Part shown: positions 1 through 5,453 of the stretch, one piece after another
Numbering within the stretch: position 1 is the first letter of the stretch
Layout of the letters: each line of letters begins with the position of its first letter
NCBI GenBank assembly: GCA_018821745.1
Contig: JAHJLU010000666.1
Coordinates: forward strand, 1-7,984
Reading direction: 5' to 3'
Length of the DNA: 7,984 nt
From: Myxococcota bacterium
GTDB taxonomy: Bacteria > Myxococcota_A > Polyangia > HGW-17
Notes under the pieces: generated by a model
Databases searched by the model: none
Seen by the model: only the letters and a program-made list of their open reading frames with translations
Told to the model about the DNA's origin: nothing
Position numbers and translations under genes: made by a program

Positions 1-202
1 CGCCGTCGGTGTCCACCGCGTCGCAGAACGTGGTACAGTCGGTATCGGCGCAGTCGATGTCACCGTCTTCGTCGTTGTCGATCCCGTCGTCACACAGGGC
101 AGCGGTGTTTTCCTTGGTGCCTTCCTCGGACGAATCATCGTCGCAGGCAAAGGCCCCGAAAAGCAAAAGAGTAAGAGAGAGTAATAGGGATAAAGTTTTC
201 AT
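1..202 (-). CDS. Asp/Cys-rich lipoprotein, N-terminal part (3' end outside window)
   Basis: Reading leftward from the ATG at 202, the first 67 residues are visible and the gene runs off the window. Residues 1-20 form a lipoprotein signal peptide: a Lys at position 2, a Leu-rich core, then GAFAC with C20 as the likely lipidated cysteine. The lipobox is not perfect, since Ala rather than Leu is at -3. An acidic linker (DDDSSEEG) follows, then a Cys/Asp motif at residues 37-56 of the form CDDGIDNDEDGDIDCADTDC. This type of motif is common in secreted and surface proteins of myxobacteria-like deltaproteobacteria and probably binds Ca2+ or another metal. A strong Shine-Dalgarno (AGGAGGAC on the minus strand, 210-217) supports the start. 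The function of the missing C-terminal part cannot be guessed. It is transcribed away from the propeller gene at 373. Confidence 0.85.
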   Translation of the reverse strand, partial: MKTLSLLLSLTLLLFGAFACDDDSSEEGTKENTAALCDDGIDNDEDGDIDCADTDCTTFCDAVDTDG

Positions 203-226
203 GATTAATTGTCCTCCTGTATCCCC

Positions 227-254
227 AGTATGCCTCAGGCTTCTCTGTTTACAA
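227..254 (-). promoter_or_regulatory. Candidate promoter for the left-edge lipoprotein gene
   Basis: On the minus strand TTGTAA (249-254) and CATACT (227-232) are separated by 16 bases and lie just upstream of the Shine-Dalgarno. Each box matches the sigma-70 consensus at 4 of 6 positions. The predicted transcription start near 220 leaves a short leader of about 18 bases, so this is only a candidate. Confidence 0.25.
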
Positions 255-372
255 GGCTTTAAATGGCAAAATTGCAAATTCCCGGCGATTCCCGTTGAGA
301 AAAATACCCCGGGCTCGGTTTTGGTGATATGCTCCCCTTGAGAATTTTTCACGAACCCTGAGGTGGCCCCAG

Positions 373-1974
373 ATGCGCAAAAGTCTCAGCCTGCTTGTTT
401 CCTTGCTTGTTTTCTGTTCCGGCAGCCCGGCCCGGGCGGATTCGCCCCTCACCTCCGCCGATTTCCACCTGCAGTATCAGCACCCCATGGTGAAAACAGC
501 GAGGAAAGGCACCCTCACCCCAGCGCTCACCTCCTGGCTCCTGCGACCGGGAAAAACGCCCCTCAAGGCGGCGGTGATCAATGCCCTGGGGTGGAGACGC
601 AGACAAAATGCGTCCATTTTTCTCACGGCCCTGGCGGCAAAATACAAAACCACGCCCGGGAACATGCGCATGGCCACCCCCACGGCAGAAGAGCTCTTCG
701 TCCTTGGGTATCTCGCGGCCATGGGTGACTACCAGCGGCTGGGACCCATGGTGAAAAAAGCACCGGGGATACAGGGGAAGAGCGCCCTTGATCTGCTCAA
801 GGAGGCAGTTAAGCGCGACCCAACAGATTTCACCATCGCGCTTATCAATGCTCTGGTCACGGCACAGAGCCAGATGAAGGCCTCCTTTTGCAAGGTGTAT
901 GAAACCGTGAACACCGTCCTTGTTGCTTTCCCCTCAGCCAAAAAAAACTTGAAGGAGGATGCGGTTATCGCCATTGTGGCCTACACCAGGCACTACAAAA
1001 AGTACTGCCCGAAGTTCAAGAAACGCCCCAACCGCTACAAGGATTTCAACAGCGCCAACCAACTGTTTGCATGGAAGCAGTTCATGGTGGTTGTCTCCTA
1101 CAAGGGGATCGTGCTGTGGGATCGAAAGACCCTCAAAGCGAGCAGGCTCTTCGCAAAAAAGTACCTGCGGAGTGCTGCGGGGGATGCCACCTCCCTTTGG
1201 GCCCTCTCCACGAAGAACGTGGAGCGCTTTGACGGAAAAAAATGGAAAACCCTGGGTGTCAATAACCGTCCGCGCACAATCTCCGTGCGGTGCGGTCACC
1301 GCAAACGGAAATGGTGCAAGGTGAAGGAGAAGCTCACCAAGCTCCCCTTTCACTACTCCATGGGGTTCATCCGGGAGTCCAGTTCCACGCCTCCCCTCAT
1401 CCATGTAAACGGAAGACTCTGGCGCTATCAGCCGGTCCTCAAGCGCTTTATTGAAGAGGCCTCAAACCCTTTCACCAACGCCTCCCACTTTTACCTCCTG
1501 GGCGACGAGATGTGGGGCTATGACTACTACCGAGGCATCACCCGCTTTGTCCGCTGGTCAACCCCCGTGGTCTTCCCCCTCAGGAGCACCTCTTTTCGGG
1601 GCAAAGCCCTGCGCACATTGGCAATAGATGGTTCAAAGAACATCTGGGCCGTGGCCTACAAAGGGGATCTCTATCGGCTGACGCCGGGGGCAAGTGTTTT
1701 TCAGCGCTTTGGCGGTCCTAAAAAAATCATTGGCGTGGCCTTCGACGGAGCCAGGGATCGCATGTGGATGCTGCACCGGGACATGGGCGTCTACCTGTAC
1801 AAAAAGGGCAGGCGGGCGCGCCACTTCTTCCTCGAAGACCTGGAGTACGCCCGGGATATCCTGCGCGACGCCGAGGGCAGAGTGTGGGTCTCGGGAGGCA
1901 ATGGTCTGGCGGTGATTGACGACACCACGGGAAAATGGCGCACACGCTATGCAGTGCTGACAAAACGCCCCTGA
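373..1974 (+). CDS. Secreted protein with helical N-terminal region and beta-propeller-like C-terminal region
   Basis: A 533-residue exported protein. Residues 1-22 are a Sec signal peptide (MRKS, a Leu/Val core, then SPARA before D23), so the mature protein should be periplasmic or secreted. Residues about 25-215 are helical and TPR-like in style (for example KSALDLLKEAVKRDPTDF at 136-153), without a certain repeat call. From about 235 the protein turns beta-rich, with recurring strands that end in a Trp-containing turn: TSLWALSTKNVERFDG (273-288), KNIWAVAYKGDLYRL (422-436), DRMWMLHRDMGVYLY (462-476) and GRVWVSGGNGLAVID (502-516). These resemble 'Reg_prop'-type propeller blades (IWxxxxxGLxRxD). 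Four or five blades are visible by eye, so the propeller is divergent or incomplete. The ATG at 373 follows GAGGTGG (360-366) by six bases. The stop lies 19 bases before the next gene, implying an operon. No enzymatic motif is seen. Confidence 0.85.
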   Translation: MRKSLSLLVSLLVFCSGSPARADSPLTSADFHLQYQHPMVKTARKGTLTPALTSWLLRPGKTPLKAAVINALGWRRRQNASIFLTALAAKYKTTPGNMRMATPTAEELFVLGYLAAMGDYQRLGPMVKKAPGIQGKSALDLLKEAVKRDPTDFTIALINALVTAQSQMKASFCKVYETVNTVLVAFPSAKKNLKEDAVIAIVAYTRHYKKYCPKFKKRPNRYKDFNSANQLFAWKQFMVVVSYKGIVLWDRKTLKASRLFAKKYLRSAAGDATSLWALSTKNVERFDGKKWKTLGVNNRPRTISVRCGHRKRKWCKVKEKLTKLPFHYSMGFIRESSSTPPLIHVNGRLWRYQPVLKRFIEEASNPFTNASHFYLLGDEMWGYDYYRGITRFVRWSTPVVFPLRSTSFRGKALRTLAIDGSKNIWAVAYKGDLYRLTPGASVFQRFGGPKKIIGVAFDGARDRMWMLHRDMGVYLYKKGRRARHFFLEDLEYARDILRDAEGRVWVSGGNGLAVIDDTTGKWRTRYAVLTKRP

Positions 1975-1993
1975 TCCGGCAAAGGAGTGCTCC

Positions 1994-2830
1994 ATGAAAA
2001 CAACACTGGTCATCTTCCTGAGCCTGACCGCTCTCCTGGGGGCCAGCGCCTGCGATCCCCGCCTTGAGAGCCTCGACGACCAGGTCCGAGTCATCACTCC
2101 CTGCGAGCCTCCCACGCGCCACAACCTCAATTTGCCCCCAAAAACCAGGCCCCCCACGGGCACAAAAGCCTTCGTGGGCAAAAACAAAAAAGGCAACCAT
2201 TACGGTCAGATCCTCTTCGGCCGCTACTCCCATGTGGACATCAGCTTTGGAAAAAAGCCCCCGAGCACTACCACGGTCAGGGGCACCTCCAGCACCCAAA
2301 AGGGGAGCATCTACCAGCGGTTCCAGACTAAACGCAAGAACGTATGGCTGACTTTCGGCACCTTCGGGCTTCTCATCTATCTCCTGCTCATCCCGGGCTC
2401 GTTTGTAATCGTAATCCTCTGCGCGGTGCTCTTCTACACCTTCATTGAGGGTCGCCGCAGGATGCTGGGGTGGATCTTCGGGTGGCCCGTGCTGCTCATC
2501 GCGCCGGTCATACTGTGGGGCGCGGGCTTCTTCGCCGGGTCCAACTACAAGATCGACAACGCCTCAAAGGAGCCGGTGGATGTCTATATCAACGGCCGCT
2601 CCTTCGGTAAACTGCCAGGCCGGCACCACCTTGACGTCCGCATTGGGGGATCCAGTGTTGCGGTCGAGATTAAACAGAAGGGGAAAACCCTTGAGAAGCT
2701 CGTCCTCTTCCCCGACAAGACGCTCTGGCAGAGCATCAAGCGGGCATACTACGGCCGTGGAAAATTCATCTACAATATCTGCCGCCAGAACAGCTACGGC
2801 GCCGGCATCACCCACTACCGAAAACACTGA
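1994..2830 (+). CDS. Lipoprotein/membrane protein with PEGA-like C-terminal domain
   Basis: A 278-residue envelope protein of no recognised family. Residues 1-20 look like a lipoprotein signal (MKTT, a hydrophobic core, LLGASAC with C20 as lipidation site). Residues 21-110 are a Pro/Lys/Thr-rich, probably disordered, extracytoplasmic stretch. Hydrophobic segments follow at about 117-150 (one long or two short spans, hinged at PG) and 158-180, separated by the positively charged IEGRRRM. Residues about 185-250 (VDVYINGRSFGKLPGRHHLDVRIGG..., split by turns) resemble a PEGA-type small beta domain, as in many envelope proteins. A signal peptide plus internal membrane spans is unusual; C20 may instead be just the end of a first transmembrane helix. 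AAAGGAG (1981-1987) lies six bases before the ATG. Translation is probably coupled to the propeller gene upstream, suggesting a shared role at the envelope. Confidence 0.85.
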   Translation: MKTTLVIFLSLTALLGASACDPRLESLDDQVRVITPCEPPTRHNLNLPPKTRPPTGTKAFVGKNKKGNHYGQILFGRYSHVDISFGKKPPSTTTVRGTSSTQKGSIYQRFQTKRKNVWLTFGTFGLLIYLLLIPGSFVIVILCAVLFYTFIEGRRRMLGWIFGWPVLLIAPVILWGAGFFAGSNYKIDNASKEPVDVYINGRSFGKLPGRHHLDVRIGGSSVAVEIKQKGKTLEKLVLFPDKTLWQSIKRAYYGRGKFIYNICRQNSYGAGITHYRKH

Positions 2831-3163
2831 TCCCGCGGTGCATAGATCCAATGCGCAACGACCTGCATAACAGTCAACTCACCGCTCCACTCTCTCCTGC
2901 GCCCTCCCCGCTTTCCTGAGCCTCCCGTCGTTCCTGCGCATGCAGGAAACCAGGACTCCCCTCGGAGACCATGTTGTTCTGAAGGCGCACCTCCGGCTAA
3001 TTATGGGTTTGACTGTTGTCCCCGGGTGTCACGGCTGCGCATTGGATTTCTTGGCTCAGAGCACCAAAGCGTGATACCGTAGTCATGAGCTTTCTCAGCA
3101 CATGGGAGAGAACAACGGGGTGCCGCCGTATGAGGGCATCATGAGAAGTCAAAGGAGTGTGAC
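2831..3163. other. 333-base gap with REP-like palindrome and weak leader ORF
   Basis: No convincing gene is seen here. It holds the palindromic repeat at 2921-2954, a weak promoter-like pair (TTGGCT at 3051-3056 and TACCGT at 3075-3080, 18-base spacer), and a 21-codon ORF from ATG 3102 to TGA 3167. The stop of that ORF overlaps the start of the next gene as ATGA, but it has no Shine-Dalgarno. No intrinsic terminator with a T-tract follows the lipoprotein gene that ends at 2830. Confidence 0.5.
2921..2954. repeat. REP-like palindromic element
   Basis: A 7-bp perfect stem TTCCTGC / GCAGGAA (2931-2937 with 2942-2948) encloses a GCAT loop and is flanked by CCCGTCG on the left and ACCAGG on the right. 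The layout matches the general form of the dispersed intergenic palindromes 'CGTCATTCCCGC...GCGGGAATCCAGG' found in many proteobacterial genomes. An alternative arm TTTCCTG (2912-2918) could also pair with CAGGAAA (2943-2949). A 17-base half copy in opposite orientation lies at 3796-3812 with 16 of 17 bases matching. There is no T-run, so it is not a classical terminator. Confidence 0.5.
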
Positions 3164-3718
3164 ATGAAACTCAGAAGCACAGACAAACACGCGAAACCCG
3201 ACTATCCCCCCTATGAGGGCGGCCGAAACCTGTGGCTGAAGACCCTCGTGGTGGGCGCCTCCATCACGGTGGCGGGGGCCTTTGTCTCCTGCGCCAGGAA
3301 GGACGCTGAGTCCACCGACAACAAGGACAAGGCCGCTCCAGGCACCCCCATGCTCCCGGACAAACCCGCCACGCCCCCCATGGATCCCCCCAAGGAAGCC
3401 CTGGACACCGACAACGATGGAATCCCCGACGCCCAGGACCTGTGCAAGACTGTCCCCGGCTACAAAAAATGGCACGGGTGCCCGCACTCTCCAACCCGCA
3501 CCGCCGGAGTACCGCGTCGTATCACTCCCCCGAACCAGATCCAGCTCCCACAGCTCAAGGGCCCTGCCACGAAAACCGCCCCCGGGGCCACCAAAGACAG
3601 CGACGGTGACGGCGTCCCCGACGCCAAGGACAAATGCCCCACGGTGAGGGGAGACGACGGCAATGGTTGTCCCATAAGAAAAAAAGGTCTCATCGCCAGC
3701 CCAAGGCCCATGAAATAG
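3164..3718 (+). CDS. Membrane-anchored protein with two thrombospondin type 3-like Ca2+-binding repeats
   Basis: A 184-residue exported protein. Residues 1-26 are an unusually long hydrophilic N-region containing PPYEGG. Residues 27-42 form a hydrophobic helix ending in AGAFVSC with C43, so it is either a lipoprotein with a weak lipobox (Phe at -3) or a protein held by an uncleaved anchor. Residues 48-80 are a Lys/Pro/Asp-rich linker. Two TSP3-type repeats follow: DTDNDGIPDAQDLCKTVPG...GC (81-106) and DSDGDGVPDAKDKCPTVRG...GCP (145-170). Both have the DxDxDGxxD calcium ligands and paired cysteines. They are separated by a Thr/Pro-rich spacer (108-144). In OmpA-family and adhesion proteins such repeats form stiff calcium-stabilised stalks, but no OmpA domain follows here; the protein ends in a short basic tail. 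AAAGGAG (3151-3157) sits six bases before the ATG and decides the start. Confidence 0.88.
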   Translation: MKLRSTDKHAKPDYPPYEGGRNLWLKTLVVGASITVAGAFVSCARKDAESTDNKDKAAPGTPMLPDKPATPPMDPPKEALDTDNDGIPDAQDLCKTVPGYKKWHGCPHSPTRTAGVPRRITPPNQIQLPQLKGPATKTAPGATKDSDGDGVPDAKDKCPTVRGDDGNGCPIRKKGLIASPRPMK

Positions 3719-3827
3719 GACCTCCTGTTCATCTCCAGCATTTTCCCATCCCCTCACGCCACGTAACAACAAATGTCAATTCTTATCAACTCAGTTGCGC
3801 AGGAACAACGGGTGAACCGCGAAAACC

Positions 3828-3968
3828 ATGGTGAAACGAGGGGATGATCGCAGCTCCAAGAGCATCGGTGGCATCGGTGCTTCTCGCCAGGCAAAAATTG
3901 CCTCCCTGGAAATGAAGGCCATGATCGAGGGCCGTAAATCTTGCGGTACTACCGGGCGGCCGGAGTGA
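3828..3968 (+). CDS. Possible small protein, 46 residues (doubtful)
   Basis: An ATG at 3828 opens a 46-codon frame ending in TGA at 3966-3968. The product would be a basic, soluble peptide (MVKRGDDRSSKSIGG..., then IASLEMKAMIEGRKS) with no signal or membrane segment and no recognised family. Its third codon positions look moderately GC-biased, as expected of real genes here. Against it: there is no Shine-Dalgarno, the frame is closed by a TGA at 3813-3815 just upstream, and the last 20 bases overlap the 3' end of the convergent lipoprotein gene. It may be a real small protein, a fragment of a decayed gene, or chance. Confidence 0.25.
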   Translation: MVKRGDDRSSKSIGGIGASRQAKIASLEMKAMIEGRKSCGTTGRPE

Positions 3969-4506
3969 ACCGGGCCTCGAGGAGAGAAAAGGCGGGCGTG
4001 GGCGTGGCGGTTACCGTCACCGCGGAGCCGTCCAGGGTGATGACGCCGTAGTCGTACTTCCCGGCCCGGTTCTCTTCGGTGAACTCAGCCCAGAACTCGT
4101 ACTCGCCGGGCTCCACGCCCTGAAGATTCCAGGTGCCGGTCATGGTGCCCTGGTTCATGCGCGATGCCTCCGTCACGGCGTCGGTGACGTCTCCCTGTGA
4201 GACCGAGGTCCACTGGCTCAGATAGATTCCGTAAAAGCGCTGGGCAAGATAGAGGGTCTGCACGAAGGTGCCGTCGGGCTTCTGTATCCAGATGACCGCG
4301 ACGTTGTGGGGTCCGTAGGAGCCGTTGTAGCCGACGGTCACCGCCGTCACCTCCAGGGTCCCAAAGAGGGTGGCCCCGCTGTTGGTGTTGTTGGTGGTAT
4401 TGGTATTATTGTTGGTGTTGCTGTTGTTGGCGGCGCCGTCATCGACGCAGGCCACGACGCTCAGGAGCGTCATCACAATAAGGGAGAGGGTTGCAAGAGC
4501 TCTCAT
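3949..4506 (-). CDS. DUF2271-like lipoprotein with Asn/Thr-rich linker
   Basis: A 185-residue lipoprotein. The ATG at 4506 is preferred over the GTG at 4512 because GGAGG lies five bases upstream of the ATG but abuts the GTG. Residues 1-20 are a signal peptide with lipobox VVAC (C20). Residues 27-42 are an Asn/Thr linker (NNSNTNNNTNTTNNTN), a tether style typical of outer-membrane lipoproteins in Bradymonadota- and Myxococcota-like bacteria. Residues about 46-182 form a beta-rich domain: GPHNVAVIWIQKPDGTFVQTL (65-85), a variable middle (AVTEASRMNQGTMTGTWNL), then PGEYEFWAEFTEE (133-145). The order '(N)VAVWI-DG-FV-TL ... T-WN ... PGEY-F-AE' resembles the DUF2271 family of predicted periplasmic proteins, which has no firm function. 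The match was made by eye and is not certain. The gene stands alone and ends against the doubtful small ORF. Confidence 0.85.
   Translation of the reverse strand: MRALATLSLIVMTLLSVVACVDDGAANNSNTNNNTNTTNNTNSGATLFGTLEVTAVTVGYNGSYGPHNVAVIWIQKPDGTFVQTLYLAQRFYGIYLSQWTSVSQGDVTDAVTEASRMNQGTMTGTWNLQGVEPGEYEFWAEFTEENRAGKYDYGVITLDGSAVTVTATPTPAFSLLEARFTPAAR
4381..4428 (-). repeat. Triplet-rich Asn/Thr codon tract
   Basis: Sixteen codons of mostly AAC/AAT/ACC type code for the linker NNSNTNNNTNTTNNTN. On the plus strand this reads as a near-microsatellite of GTT/GGT/ATT units. Such tracts can change length by slippage, in steps that keep the reading frame. Confidence 0.6.
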
Positions 4507-4540
4507 GGGCACCTCCGGGGGGGTATGAGGTTCTCTTCAC

Positions 4541-4567
4541 AGTATACCCGATAATTCGGAAAGACAA
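4541..4567 (-). promoter_or_regulatory. Probable promoter of the DUF2271-like lipoprotein gene
   Basis: On the minus strand TTGTCT (4562-4567, 4 of 6 matches) and TATACT (4541-4546, 5 of 6) flank a 15-base spacer, slightly short for sigma-70. Transcription would start near 4534, giving a leader of about 28 bases that contains the GGAGG Shine-Dalgarno. Confidence 0.4.
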
Positions 4568-4752
4568 CACCTAATTAAACCAAAAATATGGCCCGGAGCA
4601 CCCTGTCCAGCGATATTTTTTCGCCTAAATGCCCCTAAAAGCTCACGGAAGACACTTGGGGGCTCTTTTCACCCCTCCCCCGCTGTATCAATAAGCCCCC
4701 CTCCCCCGAGGAGGCCCTGGATGCACCCCCACGGGCCGCCCACGGGCATTTT

Positions 4753-4781
4753 TTTAGCCGGGTCCAGTGCTTAATTACAAT
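4753..4781 (+). promoter_or_regulatory. Candidate promoter for the 150-residue protein gene
   Basis: TTTAGC (4753-4758, 3 of 6 matches) and TACAAT (4776-4781, 5 of 6) are separated by 17 bases in the only AT-rich stretch before the gene. The leader would be about 135 bases long. The -35 box is weak. Confidence 0.25.
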
Positions 4782-4923
4782 AGTTATATCATACCATTAC
4801 AAGATACCAACCCCCGGAAAACCCAAGGGGTTCTTGCGGTGCGGACCCTTCCCCGGGGTAGCGAAAATTTCCCAGCCGTGGCATAGTAGCCCTGAGGAGC
4901 CCTGGGGCCCTCCCGAGGTGACA

Positions 4924-5376
4924 ATGGGCAGCGTGACCGACAACTTCAATAAGGGCAGATGCCGCATCGAGAACGGGATCTTCTTCGCCAACGACGAATA
5001 TATCGAGATCCTCTCCACCCGGGGAGTATACCTGTGCGCCAACTCTGGCAAGGTTAAGTACCTCATGCGGCAGGATAAAGCGGCGTGGTTTGACCTCACC
5101 GAACTCCATCGCGCCCGGGAGGGGGACCTCAGCGTGGTGTGCGGCGGCGGGAGCTACGAGGGTGAAGGGTTCGTCGCCCTCACCCAGGGAGAGGACCTGC
5201 TCTGGATCCTGCACCTTGAGGACAGCGAGGAGTTTACCGCCGTGACCATCTCCAATGGTGTCATCACCGCCACGGCCAATGTTTACCCCCACCACCATGT
5301 CCTTCAACTGACGGCGCGCAACCCCCGGGACTTCACCTTCACCGCGTCTGTGCAACCGCCCACCCCCGATGCTTAA
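4924..5376 (+). CDS. Unrecognised 150-residue beta-rich cytoplasmic protein
   Basis: I do not recognise this family. The ATG at 4924 is chosen because GAGG (4915-4918) lies five bases upstream; a TTG at 4834 in the same frame would add 30 Pro/Trp-rich residues that look like untranslated leader. The product has no signal peptide or membrane segment, is acidic, and alternates short strands and turns: RIENGIFFANDEYIEIL (14-30), RGVYLCANSGKVKYL (33-47), GDLSVVCGGGSYEGEGFVALT (67-87, with a GGGSYEGEG loop), LLWILHLEDSEEF (92-104) and a Thr/Val-rich end. Three cysteines (13, 38, 73) and HHH at 123-125 are scattered without a known metal motif. The pattern would fit a beta-sandwich or half-propeller. 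It has its own gap on the left and is convergent with the TelA-like gene, so it seems to be a single-gene unit. Confidence 0.75.
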   Translation: MGSVTDNFNKGRCRIENGIFFANDEYIEILSTRGVYLCANSGKVKYLMRQDKAAWFDLTELHRAREGDLSVVCGGGSYEGEGFVALTQGEDLLWILHLEDSEEFTAVTISNGVITATANVYPHHHVLQLTARNPRDFTFTASVQPPTPDA

Positions 5377-5404
5377 CAATTTGTTTTGAGATTTTACAGT
5401 TCAA

Positions 5405-5418
5405 CCATAGGGGTATGG
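5405..5418. terminator. Short hairpin between convergent genes
   Basis: CCATA-GGGG-TATGG forms a perfect 5-bp stem with a four-base loop in the 77-base gap between the two convergent genes. There is no T-tract on either side, so a role in ending transcription is only possible, not shown. Confidence 0.2.
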
Positions 5419-5453
5419 GAACAGGGCGGGCCGAAAACCCATGGAGCCAGGGA

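Larger units (their letters stand above)
4507..4923. other. 417-base divergent gap with pyrimidine runs and hairpins
   Basis: Apart from the promoter candidates, no gene is seen. An inverted repeat GGGGGCT (4658-4664) / AGCCCCC (4694-4700) encloses a loop of 29 bases. CCCTCCCCCG occurs twice (about 4673-4682 and 4699-4708), and CCTCC-cccga-GGAGG makes a small hairpin. The unit CCCACGGGC occurs twice in a row near 4728-4747 and is followed by a run of seven T (4749-4755). That end resembles a weak terminator but lacks a good stem and no gene is seen upstream of it. The frame of the next gene stays open leftward to a TTG at 4834, so a longer product cannot be fully excluded. Confidence 0.45.

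Noticed and set aside
9..341. Plus-strand ORF of 110 codons at the left edge
   Set aside because: It is the Ser/Pro-rich antisense shadow of the Asp/Cys-rich lipoprotein, which has a signal peptide, a Cys/Asp motif and a strong Shine-Dalgarno.
1633..2299. Two long minus-strand ORFs across the junction of the propeller and PEGA-like genes
   Set aside because: They are antisense to two well-supported genes, span the operon junction and have no plausible ribosome site or domain.
2831..3163. tRNA or group II intron remnant in the gap
   Set aside because: No cloverleaf, T-loop GTTCRA signature or reverse-transcriptase motif could be found on either strand.
3164..3718. OmpA-family outer-membrane protein
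   Set aside because: TSP3-type repeats are common before OmpA domains, but the protein ends without any OmpA peptidoglycan-binding domain or beta-barrel strands.
4727..4755. Rho-independent terminator before the T7 run
   Set aside because: The GC-rich part is a tandem direct repeat of CCCACGGGC and gives no good stem next to the T-run; no upstream plus-strand gene needs it.
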